Notes: generated by a model from the sequence alone, not told the origin. Counted from the stretch's first letter, positions 37,891-47,771 are shown. The stretch is DNA of 64,000 nucleotides from Gemmobacter caeni (GCF_003054195.1 NZ_QBKP01000017.1:40309-104308), one strand, 5' to 3'. Program-made: numbers and translations.

Positions 37891-38781
37891 TCACTGTCGT
37901 CTCTGCGACGGATGCCAGAAGGTCATCCGTTTCTCGATCAGCGCGACCAGCCCGTAGAAGGCCGATCCCGCCAGGGCCGCCACCGCAATTTCGGCCCAGA
38001 TCATCGGCAGGCCAAGCCGCCCGATCTCTGCCGTGATGCGGAACCCCATGCCGACGATGGGGCTGCCGAAAAATTCGGCAACGATCGCCCCGATCAGCGC
38101 AAGGGTGGTGGCAATCTTCAACCCGTTGAACAGGAAGGGCAAGGCGGCAGGCAGGCGCAGCTTCATCAGCGTCTGCCAGTAGCTTGCGCTGTAGGTTGCC
38201 ATCAGGTCGCGCTGCATCGGCTCGGTCGCTTTAAGCCCCGCCACCATGTTCACCAGCACGGGGAAGAACACCATGACCACCACGACCGCCGCCTTGGAAT
38301 GCCAGTCAAAGCCGAACCACATGACCATGATCGGCGCGATGCCGACAATTGGAAGGGCGGCCACGAAATTCCCCACCGGCAGCAGCCCGCGTTGCAGGAA
38401 GGGCGAGCGGTCAATCAGGATCGCCGTACCGATGGCAGCACCACAGCCCAGCACATAGCCGGTCAGCGCGCCCTTCACGAAGGTCTGCACGAAATCGGCC
38501 CAGAGCGTCGGGAGACTGCTGATCAGCTGCGCCCAGATCGCCGAGGGCGCAGGCAGGATCACAGGGTTCACCCCGAACAGATCCACCGTCATTTCCCACA
38601 GCACCAGCAGTGTGATGCCAAAGATCAGCGGAACGACCCGCCGCACCCAGGAGCCGCGCCCCTCGGCCAGGCCGGCGTTCAGCGTCCAGGCGCCGAACCA
38701 GACCGCCAGCACCAGCCCAAGCCGCCAGTCGGCCACAAACCCCGCCGCCGCGACGGCGGCCATGATTGCCAGCCCCATCAT
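37891..38781 (-). CDS. ABC transporter permease (NMT1-type system)
   Basis: 296 aa with about six or seven transmembrane helices. The EAA-type cytoplasmic loop reads YSASYWQTLMKLRLPAALPFL near 200-220. It starts inside the stop of the preceding permease gene (ATGA overlap), so the two form a heterodimeric membrane channel. It belongs to the SsuC/TauC/NitT-type permease family. Confidence 0.9.
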   Translation of the reverse strand: MMGLAIMAAVAAAGFVADWRLGLVLAVWFGAWTLNAGLAEGRGSWVRRVVPLIFGITLLVLWEMTVDLFGVNPVILPAPSAIWAQLISSLPTLWADFVQTFVKGALTGYVLGCGAAIGTAILIDRSPFLQRGLLPVGNFVAALPIVGIAPIMVMWFGFDWHSKAAVVVVMVFFPVLVNMVAGLKATEPMQRDLMATYSASYWQTLMKLRLPAALPFLFNGLKIATTLALIGAIVAEFFGSPIVGMGFRITAEIGRLGLPMIWAEIAVAALAGSAFYGLVALIEKRMTFWHPSQRRQ

Positions 38782-39659
38782 CGCACCAGCCCCATCCGTT
38801 GCAGCACGATCCGCTCCGCCAGCCCGATGATCGCCACCAGCGAAGCCGCCAGCAGCGCCGCCGCGAACAGCGCCGCCCAGATCTGCACCGTCTGTCCGTA
38901 GTAGGACCCGCTCAGGAGCCGCGAGCCAAGCCCCGCCACCGCCCCGGTCGGCAGTTCGCCGACGATCGTGCCCACCAGCGAGGCCGCCACCCCCACCTTC
39001 AGCGAGGCGAACAGATACGGCATCGACGACGGCAGCCGCAGCTTGGCAAAGGTCTGCGCCCCGCTGGCATTATAGGTGCGCAACAGGTCCAGTTGCATCC
39101 CGTCGGGGGCGCGCAGCCCCTTCACCATGCCCACCACCACCGGGAAGAACGAAAGATAGGCCGAGATGATGGCCTTCGGCACAATCCCCTGCACCCCCAT
39201 GCTGTTCAGAACGACAATGATCATGGGCGCAATGGCAAGGATCGGGATGGTCTGGCTGGCAATAGCCCATGGCATGACACTCATGTCCATCGCCCGGTTA
39301 TAGACGATGCCGACCGCCAGCAGGATGCCCAGACCGGACCCCATCACAAAGCCCAGAAGCGTCGCCGACAGCGTGACCCAGCCGTGATAGACCAGACTGC
39401 GTTTCGACGTCACCTTCTGGCCGAAGAACCCGTCATACAGCCCCTTCGCCACCTGATGCGGTGCGGGCAGCACCGGACGCTCCTGATGCAGCGTCTCGGT
39501 CACCAGATCGACCAGCATGACCTCACGCCCCTCGCGCGCCGCCTGATCGTAAACCCAGGTCGCATTCATCCAGATCGCCGCCAGATACCACAAGCCGACA
39601 ATCGCCAGAACAACGGTCAGAACCGGGACGAGATTACGCAACATGCCCGCCCCGCTCAT
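38778..39659 (-). CDS. ABC transporter permease (NMT1-type system)
   Basis: 293 aa from ATG at 39659. About six transmembrane helices; the EAA loop reads YNASGAQTFAKLRLPSSMPYLF near 203-224. The N-terminal periplasmic stretch (about 25-75) is longer than in its partner. Start uncertain: 39644 (MLRNLVPVL) is also possible and neither has a strong ribosome-binding site. An interspersed repeat separates it from the upstream ATPase gene. Confidence 0.87.
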   Translation of the reverse strand: MSGAGMLRNLVPVLTVVLAIVGLWYLAAIWMNATWVYDQAAREGREVMLVDLVTETLHQERPVLPAPHQVAKGLYDGFFGQKVTSKRSLVYHGWVTLSATLLGFVMGSGLGILLAVGIVYNRAMDMSVMPWAIASQTIPILAIAPMIIVVLNSMGVQGIVPKAIISAYLSFFPVVVGMVKGLRAPDGMQLDLLRTYNASGAQTFAKLRLPSSMPYLFASLKVGVAASLVGTIVGELPTGAVAGLGSRLLSGSYYGQTVQIWAALFAAALLAASLVAIIGLAERIVLQRMGLVR

Positions 39660-39729
39660 TTTCTGTCGAAAAATATCCTCGGGGGGTGAATTGCGCCGCA
39701 GGCGCAAGAGGGGGGCAGACAGCCCCCCT
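39660..39729 (+). repeat. interspersed AAATATCC-GGGGG element, copy C, with two hairpins
   Basis: AAAAATATCCTCGGGGGG is followed by hairpin TTGCGCC-GCA-GGCGCAA (39691-39707) and hairpin GGGGGGC-agaca-GCCCCCC (39710-39728). It lies between the ABC ATPase and permease genes, inside one transcription unit and in opposite orientation to it. Confidence 0.6.
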
Positions 39730-39742
39730 GGCTTTCGCGCCC

Positions 39743-40555
39743 TCACATCTCATCGCCATGCCCCGCCCTGAGGCCCTCGCGCACACGATGGGCGATCTCG
39801 ATGAACGCGCGGCTGTCGCGGATGTCCAGCGGTCGCTCCCTCGGCAAGGGGCTTTCGATCACATCGGTAATCCGCCCCGGACGCGGACTCATCACCACGA
39901 TCTTCGTGGAAAGATAAACCGCCTCGGGGATGGAATGGGTGACGAAACCGATGGTCTTGCCGGTCCGCGCCCAGAGCTTCAGCAATTCCTCGTTCAGCCG
40001 GTCGCGGACGATCTCGTCCAGCGCACCGAAGGGTTCGTCCATCAGCAGGATGTCGGCATCGAAAGCCAGCGCGCGCGCAATGCTCGCGCGCTGCTGCATG
40101 CCGCCAGAAAGCTGCCAGGGAAACTTGCCACCAAACCCTTCCAGGTCAACCAGTTGCAGCACGTCCTTCACGCGCCGGTTCTGTTCATCCCGCGCAAATC
40201 CCATGATCTCCAGCGGCAGGCGGATATTGCCTGCGATGGTGCGCCAGGGGTAAAGCCCCGCTGCCTGAAACACATAGCCATAGGCGCGTTTGCGCCGCGC
40301 CTCGTCCGGCGTCATGCCGTTCACCGTCAGGCTGCCGCCGGTGGGATGCTCCAGCGCCGCGATGCAGCGCAGGAAGGTGGTCTTGCCGCAGCCCGAAGGG
40401 CCGATGAAGCTGACGAAATCGCCCTTGTCGATGGTCAGGTTGACATCCTTCAAGGCCTGCACCGGCCCGTCGGCGGTCTGGAACACCAGATCCAGCCCCC
40501 GCGCCTCGACCACCGGCCCCGCCTTCTCTGCGCTGTCCTTCATCCATCCCCGCAT
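39743..40555 (-). CDS. ABC transporter ATP-binding protein (NMT1-type system)
   Basis: 270 aa. Walker A GPSGCGKTT near 52-60, Q-loop YVFQAAGLYPW near 92, signature LSGGMQQR near 147-154 and Walker B DILLMDEPFGALD near 168-180. It belongs to the TauB/SsuB/NitT-type ATPases. The ATG at 40555 has GGAG at the right distance; 40543 is an alternative. It is the first gene of the four-gene transporter unit. Confidence 0.92.
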   Translation of the reverse strand: MRGWMKDSAEKAGPVVEARGLDLVFQTADGPVQALKDVNLTIDKGDFVSFIGPSGCGKTTFLRCIAALEHPTGGSLTVNGMTPDEARRKRAYGYVFQAAGLYPWRTIAGNIRLPLEIMGFARDEQNRRVKDVLQLVDLEGFGGKFPWQLSGGMQQRASIARALAFDADILLMDEPFGALDEIVRDRLNEELLKLWARTGKTIGFVTHSIPEAVYLSTKIVVMSPRPGRITDVIESPLPRERPLDIRDSRAFIEIAHRVREGLRAGHGDEM

Positions 40556-40626
40556 CCGGCCACTCCGTGCCGGTTCATATTCCGTTTACCGATTCCCCGC
40601 ATGCTCGGACATTCAGGGAGGATACC

Positions 40627-40770
40627 ATGATCACAACGCTCGCCTTCGCACCGACGGAGGAGGATCTGGAGGAGTATTTCTTCGCCCCTCCGGTCCTGAC
40701 CTTCGCCCCGCCGCCACCGCCGGACCCGGTACCGCCTCAGACCCCCGTCGCAGGCACGCCTGAACGCTGA
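40627..40770 (+). CDS. small acidic proline-rich protein (doubtful)
   Basis: 47 aa (MITTLAFAPTEEDLEEYFFA, then APPPPPDPVPPQTPV). AGGGAGG lies six bases before the ATG. The N-terminus could be an acidic helix and the C-terminus is a Pro tract. No family is recognised. It is divergent from the ABC ATPase gene and its last 34 bp overlap the end of the convergent dihydropyrimidinase gene. The strong ribosome-binding site argues for translation; lack of homologues known to me argues for caution. Confidence 0.4.
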   Translation: MITTLAFAPTEEDLEEYFFAPPVLTFAPPPPPDPVPPQTPVAGTPER

Positions 40771-42191
40771 ACCGGCCGCGGCGCGGTCAGCTCTTTCCAC
40801 GCGCTCAGCGCCCGGTTCACCGCCGGGCGCGGCGCGCGACCGACAAACTGGCCATGGCCCTCCTCGGTCCGCATCTCGCCGTCATGCACCACGACCTTGC
40901 CGCGCGACAGGGTGAACCGCGGCAGGCCTTTCACTGCCTGCCCCTCGAACACGTTGTAATCAATGCTCGACTGCTGGCTGCCCGCCGAGATCACCTTTTC
41001 CTTCGCCGGGTCCCAGACCACCAAATCGGCATCGGCTCCAACCAGAACCGCCCCCTTCTTCGGGTAAAGGTTCAGGATCTTGGCGATGTTGGTCGAGGTC
41101 ACCGCAACGAACTCGTTCGGCGTCAGCCGCCCCGTGTTCACCCCATGGGTCCAGAGCATCGGCAGCCGGTCCTCCAGCCCGCCGGTGCCATTGGGGATCT
41201 TCGAGAAATCGCCCACCCCGAACCGTTTCTGTTCGGTCGTGAAAGCACAGTGATCTGTCGCCACGCAGGACAGGCTGCCCGCCTGCAACCCGGCCCAGAG
41301 GCTCGCCTGATGCGCCTTGTTGCGGAAGGGCGGCGACATGACGCGCCGCGCGGCATGGTCCCAGTCAGGGTTGAAATATTCGCTCTCATCCAGCGTCAGA
41401 TGCTGGATCAGCGGCTCGCCCCAGACCCGCTTGCCGGCCTGCCGCGCCCGGCGGATCGCCTCATGCGCCTCTTCACAGGAGGTATGGACCACATAAAGCG
41501 GCACCCCCGCCATATCGGCGATCATGATGGCGCGGTTCGTGGCCTCACCCTCCACCTGCGGCGGGCGGGAGTAGGCATGCGCCTCGGGGCCGGAATTGCC
41601 CTCGGCCAGCAGCTTCGCCGTCAGTTCGGCCACCACATCGCCGTTTTCGGCATGAACCATGGCAAGCCCGCCCAGATCGCCCACCCGGCGGAATGACGCG
41701 AACAACTCGTCATCATTCACCATCAGCGCGCCCTTGTAGGCCATGAAATGCTTGAAGGAGGTGATGCCCGCCTTCACGCTGTCCTCCATCCCCTCCCAGA
41801 CCTTCTCACCCCACCAGGTGATCGCCATGTGATAGGAATAATCGCAATTCGCCCGGCCCGATTTATTGTGCCACATCTGCGCGGCATCCATCAGCCCCTG
41901 CCCCTGCCCCGGCAGCACGAAATCCACCACCATCGTGGTGCCGCCCGCCAGCGCCGCGCGCGTGCCGCTTTCGAAATCATCGGCGGAATAGGTGCCCATG
42001 AAGGGCATTTCCAGATGGGTATGCGGGTCGATCCCGCCCGGCATGATGTAGCAGCCTGCGGCATCCAGCACCGTGTCGCCCTTCAGCCCGGTACCGATTT
42101 CGGTGATCACGCCCCCCTCGATGCGGACATCCGCCTCATAGGCCAGATCCGCCGTGACAACCGTCCCGCCCTTGATCACCGTAGATGCCAT
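40737..42191 (-). CDS. hydA: dihydropyrimidinase (D-hydantoinase family)
   Basis: 484 aa. It opens the ring of 5,6-dihydrouracil or dihydrothymine to N-carbamoyl-beta-amino acids. The metal site is complete: H57 and H59 in DPHTHLEMP, carboxylated K147 in SFKHFMAYKG with catalytic Y152, VHAENGD near 182, VVHTSC near 237 and VATDHCAF near 315. The ATG at 42191 gives MASTVIKGGTVV; the open frame extends further but through an interspersed repeat. It lies 77 bp downstream of the ureidopropionase-type gene. Confidence 0.93.
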   Translation of the reverse strand: MASTVIKGGTVVTADLAYEADVRIEGGVITEIGTGLKGDTVLDAAGCYIMPGGIDPHTHLEMPFMGTYSADDFESGTRAALAGGTTMVVDFVLPGQGQGLMDAAQMWHNKSGRANCDYSYHMAITWWGEKVWEGMEDSVKAGITSFKHFMAYKGALMVNDDELFASFRRVGDLGGLAMVHAENGDVVAELTAKLLAEGNSGPEAHAYSRPPQVEGEATNRAIMIADMAGVPLYVVHTSCEEAHEAIRRARQAGKRVWGEPLIQHLTLDESEYFNPDWDHAARRVMSPPFRNKAHQASLWAGLQAGSLSCVATDHCAFTTEQKRFGVGDFSKIPNGTGGLEDRLPMLWTHGVNTGRLTPNEFVAVTSTNIAKILNLYPKKGAVLVGADADLVVWDPAKEKVISAGSQQSSIDYNVFEGQAVKGLPRFTLSRGKVVVHDGEMRTEEGHGQFVGRAPRPAVNRALSAWKELTAPRPVQRSGVPATGV

Positions 42192-42215
42192 GCCGCTCTC
42201 TCCCGATCCGCTTTT

Positions 42216-42260
42216 GCTTCTTGTCCAAATACTCCGGGGGTCCGGGGGCAGCGCCCCCGG
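42216..42260 (+). repeat. interspersed AAATACTCC-GGGGG hairpin element, copy D
   Basis: GCTTCTTG, AAATACTCC (42227-42235), GGGGGTCCGGGGG and a perfect 8-bp hairpin CCGGGGGC-agc-GCCCCCGG (42242-42260). It matches copy B after hutU closely. It lies between two same-strand pyrimidine genes and points against their transcription. Confidence 0.65.
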
Positions 42261-42268
42261 CCTTCCCG

Positions 42269-43519
42269 TCATTCGACGACTTCGGCCACCTGCAACACCG
42301 CATGCAGCAGCACATCGGTGCCTGCCGCCGCCCATTCCGGGCTGATTTCCTCGGCCTCGTTATGGCTCAACCCGTCCACACAGGGGCACATGACCATGGT
42401 GGTCGGCGCCACGCGGTTGATCCAGCAGGCATCATGTCCGGCGCCGGAAACGATATCCATGTGGCTGTAGCCCAGCTTTTCCGCACTCGCCCGCACGATG
42501 CCCACCAGTTCGGGGTCAAAGGTCACCGGGTCGAAATGGCCGACCGGCTCGATGCTGCATCCAAGGCCCAGTTCGGCCGCAACCGCATGCGCCGCGCGCT
42601 CCACCTCGGCGCGCATGGCGTCGAGCTTGGCCTGTTCCGGGCTGCGGATGTCCACGGTGAACACCACCTTGCCGGGGATCACGTTGCGCGAATTCGGATG
42701 CACGAAAACCTGCCCGACCGCGCCCACGGCATTGGGCTGGTGGCTCATGGCGATCTGATGCACGCGCTCGGTAATCCGCGCCATGCCGAGGCCGGCATTC
42801 ACCCGCATCGCCATGGGGGTCGAGCCGGTATGCGCATCCTTGCCCGTCAGGGTGATTTCGAGCCACCACAGGCCTTGCCCGTGGGTGACGACGCCGATGC
42901 TTTTTCCTTCCGCCTCAAGGATCGGCCCCTGTTCGATATGCAGTTCGAACATCGCCTTCATCTTGCGGGCGCCGACAACCTCGTCCCCGACCCAGCCGAT
43001 GCGGGCGAGTTCCTCGCCAAAGCGTTTGCCCTCGGGGTCGGTGCGATTATAGGCGTAATCCTGCGTATGGATGCCAGCGAACACGCCAGAGGCCAGCATG
43101 GCCGGTGCGAACCGCGCGCCCTCCTCGTTCGTCCAGTTGGTCACGACGATCGGGTGCTTCGTCTTCAGCCCCATGTCATTGATCGTGCGCACCACCTCCA
43201 GCGCGCCCAGTACGCCCAGCACACCATCATATCGACCGCCCGTCGGCTGGGTATCCAGATGGCTACCCATATAGACCGGCAGCGCGTCGGGGTCGGTGCC
43301 AGGCCGCGTCGCGAACATGTTGCCCATGGTATCGACACCCATGGTCATGCCCGCCGCCTCGCACCAGCGTTTGAACAGGTGGCGGCCCTCGCCATCGGCA
43401 TCGGTCAGTGTCTGCCGGTTGCAGCCGCCCGCCACGCCGGGGCCGATCAGGGCCATCTCGTTCAGGCTGTCCCACAGCCGCGCCGAATTGATGCGAAGGT
43501 TCTCTCCGGGTGCTGGCAT
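42269..43519 (-). CDS. Zn-dependent hydrolase (beta-ureidopropionase/N-carbamoyl-amino-acid hydrolase family)
   Basis: 416 aa, M20 peptidase-like. Metal-binding and catalytic motifs are GSHLDTQPTGGRYDG near 84-98, WTNEEGARF near 128-136, ELHIEQGP near 191-198 and GAGHDACW near 363. It hydrolyses N-carbamoyl-beta-alanine or a related N-carbamoyl amino acid to the amino acid, CO2 and ammonia, the third step of reductive pyrimidine breakdown. It is upstream of hydA and divergent from a TetR gene. Confidence 0.92.
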   Translation of the reverse strand: MPAPGENLRINSARLWDSLNEMALIGPGVAGGCNRQTLTDADGEGRHLFKRWCEAAGMTMGVDTMGNMFATRPGTDPDALPVYMGSHLDTQPTGGRYDGVLGVLGALEVVRTINDMGLKTKHPIVVTNWTNEEGARFAPAMLASGVFAGIHTQDYAYNRTDPEGKRFGEELARIGWVGDEVVGARKMKAMFELHIEQGPILEAEGKSIGVVTHGQGLWWLEITLTGKDAHTGSTPMAMRVNAGLGMARITERVHQIAMSHQPNAVGAVGQVFVHPNSRNVIPGKVVFTVDIRSPEQAKLDAMRAEVERAAHAVAAELGLGCSIEPVGHFDPVTFDPELVGIVRASAEKLGYSHMDIVSGAGHDACWINRVAPTTMVMCPCVDGLSHNEAEEISPEWAAAGTDVLLHAVLQVAEVVE

Positions 43520-43575
43520 CAGCTTGCTCTCCCTGTCTGCCGCCCGTCTGCTGCGGGCTTGCGGCGAATCTCTTC

Positions 43576-43624
43576 CTGACCGTATGGTCAGATTGCAGGC
43601 TATAGAAGCTGACTATCCGGTCAA
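43576..43624. promoter_or_regulatory. two RutR-like operator sites
   Basis: CTGACC-GTAT-GGTCAG (43576-43591) is a perfect palindrome and CTGACTATCCGGTCAA (43609-43624) is a weaker version, starting 33 bp further on. Both resemble the RutR consensus TTGACCA-N2-TGGTCAA. They lie in the gap between the hydrolase gene and the divergent TetR gene, so a TetR protein probably controls both. Confidence 0.65.
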
Positions 43625-43668
43625 CGAAAATCTCCGTTCCCCGCAAGCCCCCTGCGATCCGAGGCCCG

Positions 43669-44301
43669 ATGAACGAAACGCCCCGCCCGATGCGCCGCAA
43701 CGAGATCCGCGCGATGAATGAAACGCTCATTCTTCAGGCAGCGGAAAAAGTCTTTGCCGAGGCGGGGTTTGGTGGTGCGACCATGCAGCTGATCGCCGAT
43801 CTGGCGGGGCTGCCGAAAGCCAATCTGCACTATTATTTCGCAACGAAGGAAGAGCTGTACCGCCGCGTGGTGCAGAATATCTTTGAAATCTGGCTGCATG
43901 CCGCCGACAGCATGGATGGCGCCGAAACCCCGGCGGAAGGCATCGGCGCCTATATCGACGCCAAGATGGATATTTCCCGCCGCCACCCGGAAGGCTCGAA
44001 AGTCTGGGCATCAGAGGTGATGCATGGCGCGCCGGTGATCCAGGATTATCTGGAAACCACGTTGCGCGACTGGACGGCGGGGCGGGCCGCGCTAATCCAG
44101 CGCTGGATCGACGAGGGCAGGATGGCCCCCGTCGATCCGCAGCACCTGCTTTACATGCTCTGGGCCACGACCCAGCACTATGCCGATTTCAGCCACCAGA
44201 TCGAAACGCTGAACGGCGGCAAACCGCTGTCCGAAACTCAGTGGAATGCCGCCAAGACCAATGTGAAACAGATCATCCTGCGCGGGATCGGGGTGCTGTG
44301 A
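43669..44301 (+). CDS. TetR-family regulator, RutR-like
   Basis: 210 aa. The N-terminal helix-turn-helix reads ILQAAEKVFAEAGFGGATMQLIADLAGLPKANLHYYFATKEELY (about 24-67). The C-terminal part (VWASEVMHGAPVIQDYLE, APVDPQHLLYMLWATTQHYADF) follows E. coli RutR, which senses uracil and thymine. It is divergent from the dihydropyrimidinase cluster with two TGACC-N4-GGTCA-like sites between. A second RutR-like paralogue is at 47911. ATG at 43669; 43714 is less likely. Confidence 0.87.
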   Translation: MNETPRPMRRNEIRAMNETLILQAAEKVFAEAGFGGATMQLIADLAGLPKANLHYYFATKEELYRRVVQNIFEIWLHAADSMDGAETPAEGIGAYIDAKMDISRRHPEGSKVWASEVMHGAPVIQDYLETTLRDWTAGRAALIQRWIDEGRMAPVDPQHLLYMLWATTQHYADFSHQIETLNGGKPLSETQWNAAKTNVKQIILRGIGVL

Positions 44302-44305
44302 GGCG

Positions 44306-45412
44306 TCAGATCACCTCGAAATCGGCGGCCCCCAGCGTCTGAACCGAGATCAGCCGCGCAAAGACCACCGCTTCGCCCTCACCGCTGCCGTCCGCATCGT
44401 AAAGCAGCCGCCCCGTCGTGGTGTCGAACAGGATACGATCATCGGCATCCCGCGCCACGCCCCCGGCATTCGCGGCGAAAGCCGTGACCGGCAGCGCCCC
44501 GTCTGCCGTGGCGACGAGGCCGCCGAAAGCCGATGCCGAAAGCTGGATGCGGTCCTTGCCCCGGCTGAAATCGACAATCAGGTCGGTGCCGCCCAGTTCC
44601 GGTGCGAGGTCGAAGACGAAACGATCCTGCCCCGCCCCGCCGCTGAGCGTATCGTTCCCCGCGCCGCCCGCCAGCGTATCCGCGCCGCGCCGGCCTTCCA
44701 GCAGGTTGTGGCCCTCGTTCCCGAGCATGCTGTTGGCAAAACGGTTGCCGATCCCGACCACATCGGCGCTGCCTGTCAGTTCCAGGCGCTCCACCCCGCC
44801 CCTGGCCTGCGGGCCGGAGAGGCGGAAATCCAGATGCGTCCGCACCGTATCGACCCCGCCGGACAGGCCACCCGCGAATACCCGGTCCCCGGCATCATCG
44901 ACGACAAAGATGTCATCCCCAGCCCCGCCGAACATCCGGTCCGCCCCGGCGCCACCGTCGATCACATCATCGCCTGTGCCGCCGCGCAGCAGATCGTCGC
45001 CCAGACCACCGGAAAGCGTATCGGCCTCGCCAGATCCGATCAGCAGGTCAATGCCCTCCCCCCCGGTCAGACTGCCCGAGGTGGCAAGCCAGCCTGCGGA
45101 AAATGCGAAGCGCCAGCCAGAGGCATCAATATTGTCCAGCCCGAACAGCACCGAGAAGCCGGCGATTTCCCCGGCGGCAACCTGAAGCGGCGCCGTGACG
45201 AAAATCCACCCGTCATCATCGCCGCCCGCCGAATCGTAAAATTCCAGCCCGCCGATTTCCAGCACCAGAAAACCGCCGTCATACTGGTAGTAGCCGGTTT
45301 CCTCGATCAGCCAGCCATCGGTCTGGTAGGTGGCGGAAATCGTGAACACATCGCCTTCAAATGTCGCCGAAACCAGGGGCGACACGTCCCGAATCTCTTG
45401 CAGGATACGCAT
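44306..45412 (-). CDS. RTX-type calcium-binding protein, probably type I secreted
   Basis: 368 aa. Two groups of GGxGxDxLx nonapeptides: about 135-190 (for example LSGGLGDDLLRGGTGDDVI and GGAGADRMFGGAGDDIF) and about 245-280 (LAGGAGNDTLSGGAGQDRF). Such repeats fold into a calcium-bound parallel beta-roll. The N-terminal 130 residues are a beta-rich domain without a recognised enzyme. There is no N-terminal signal; the C-terminal tail after an FDFxxGxDxI-like stretch (IVDFSRGKDRIQLSASAF) fits type I secretion. The start is uncertain (no clear ribosome-binding site; TTG at 45454 is alternative). Confidence 0.82.
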   Translation of the reverse strand: MRILQEIRDVSPLVSATFEGDVFTISATYQTDGWLIEETGYYQYDGGFLVLEIGGLEFYDSAGGDDDGWIFVTAPLQVAAGEIAGFSVLFGLDNIDASGWRFAFSAGWLATSGSLTGGEGIDLLIGSGEADTLSGGLGDDLLRGGTGDDVIDGGAGADRMFGGAGDDIFVVDDAGDRVFAGGLSGGVDTVRTHLDFRLSGPQARGGVERLELTGSADVVGIGNRFANSMLGNEGHNLLEGRRGADTLAGGAGNDTLSGGAGQDRFVFDLAPELGGTDLIVDFSRGKDRIQLSASAFGGLVATADGALPVTAFAANAGGVARDADDRILFDTTTGRLLYDADGSGEGEAVVFARLISVQTLGAADFEVI

Positions 45413-45516
45413 GTCAGAGTCCGATTTTGCACAATGATGAAGCAGAAAGCCCAATCACTGTGCGCCCGGCCCGACAACCTGTCAATCAGCGTGTACGGGT
45501 GGCTTGCGGCACAACC

Positions 45517-45960
45517 TCAGCCTGCCAGAGCGTCCGCCACCAGCCCTTGCAGCAGATCATTCACAGGGGCCATCGTCGGCTCGTCCCGGAGCATGAAGCC
45601 GACTGTCACCGCCTCGCCCGGCCGCTGGTAGACGGTGATGGCGTAGGGGCAATACCGGATGTTGGTCGGGTCCGCCTCCATCACCTTGCGCGACACCTCG
45701 GCCGAGCAGAACAGGAAGATCTCGGCCCCGTCGAACAGCACAACGTCCGACCCGACATCGGCGCGTGTGCGTTCCAGCATGTCGCCGGTATGGGTGTGGC
45801 TGTCGATCACCAGCCCGCGCCCGACAATGGCGCTTTCGACCGCGAAGGTCACATCCTCGAATGCCTCCTCGCTGGTCGCCGTGACAAATTCATCGGCAAC
45901 CGCAGGGGTCGTGGCGCAGATCAGCGCGGCAACGCTCAGAACGCGGGTCATCAGGGTCAT
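45517..45960 (-). CDS. DUF302 domain protein, exported
   Basis: 147 aa. A signal peptide (VLSVAALICATTPAVA) is cleaved near residue 22. The mature part contains EEAFEDVTFAVESAIVGRGLVIDSHTHTGDML, the DUF302 pattern, and ends in a helix. Function is not established; family members are periplasmic and often linked to redox or sulfur metabolism. It is downstream of a cupin gene on the same strand with a 54-bp gap. Confidence 0.82.
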   Translation of the reverse strand: MTLMTRVLSVAALICATTPAVADEFVTATSEEAFEDVTFAVESAIVGRGLVIDSHTHTGDMLERTRADVGSDVVLFDGAEIFLFCSAEVSRKVMEADPTNIRYCPYAITVYQRPGEAVTVGFMLRDEPTMAPVNDLLQGLVADALAG

Positions 45961-46014
45961 GCGGGGCTCCGTCTGGACAGGGCCAGTCTGCGGCAGACAG
46001 CGCCGGGGCGCAAG

Positions 46015-46320
46015 TCAGGCGTCTTTCAGCTCCACCTCGACGAAGCTCATCGGCGCCGGACCGCCATTGATGACATTGTGTTCGGTTCCCTTCGGACGGG
46101 AATAGGCGCTGCCCGAGGGAATGAAGCTTTCGCGCCGCTCGCCATCCGGCAGCTCCAGCACCAGCGCGCAATCGGTCAGCGTGGTGATGACATATTCATG
46201 GCCGTGAACATGCCAGCCGGTTTCGGCACCCGGTTCGAAATCATATCGCCAGACCCGAACGCGGTCGTTTTCCATCAGCAGCGTGGCCATGGCCTGAAGC
46301 CGCATCGCACCTTCCGTCAT
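46015..46320 (-). CDS. cupin-domain protein
   Basis: 101 aa. The cupin motif is GAETGWHVHGHEYVITTL (about 31-48), with two His and one Glu as metal ligands, followed by a second cupin half (GTEHNVINGG). Single-domain cupins bind a metal and may act as dioxygenases or isomerases. Start at 46320 or 46305. It follows the aminotransferase gene after a strong hairpin and could be read through from it. Confidence 0.83.
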   Translation of the reverse strand: MTEGAMRLQAMATLLMENDRVRVWRYDFEPGAETGWHVHGHEYVITTLTDCALVLELPDGERRESFIPSGSAYSRPKGTEHNVINGGPAPMSFVEVELKDA

Positions 46321-46340
46321 CCCGCTTCCCCCAAAAGCAG

Positions 46341-46365
46341 GGACGCGGGGGGCACCCCCGCGTCC
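46341..46365 (-). terminator. hairpin after the omega-aminotransferase gene
   Basis: A perfect 11-bp stem (GGACGCGGGGG with CCCCCGCGTCC) around a 3-base loop lies just after the aminotransferase stop. On the minus strand it is followed by CTGCTTTTGG, a weak T-run. It probably terminates or attenuates transcription into the cupin gene. Confidence 0.6.
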
Positions 46366-46373
46366 GGGCCGCC

Positions 46374-47702
<1,329 letters not shown>

Positions 47703-47755
47703 GATCATCTCCGCATTTATCCGTCACGAGACTTCGCGCGACGGCTTGAGTTTCC

Positions 47756-47771
47756 TTGACCCCGAGGTCAA
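47756..47771. promoter_or_regulatory. RutR-like operator
   Basis: TTGACC-CCGA-GGTCAA is a perfect 6-bp palindrome with the spacing of the RutR consensus TTGACCA-N2-TGGTCAA. It lies 54 bp upstream of the aminotransferase start in the gap to the divergent rutR-like gene. A separate 10-bp palindrome TTTGATCAAA (47881-47890) lies closer to rutR. Confidence 0.68.
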
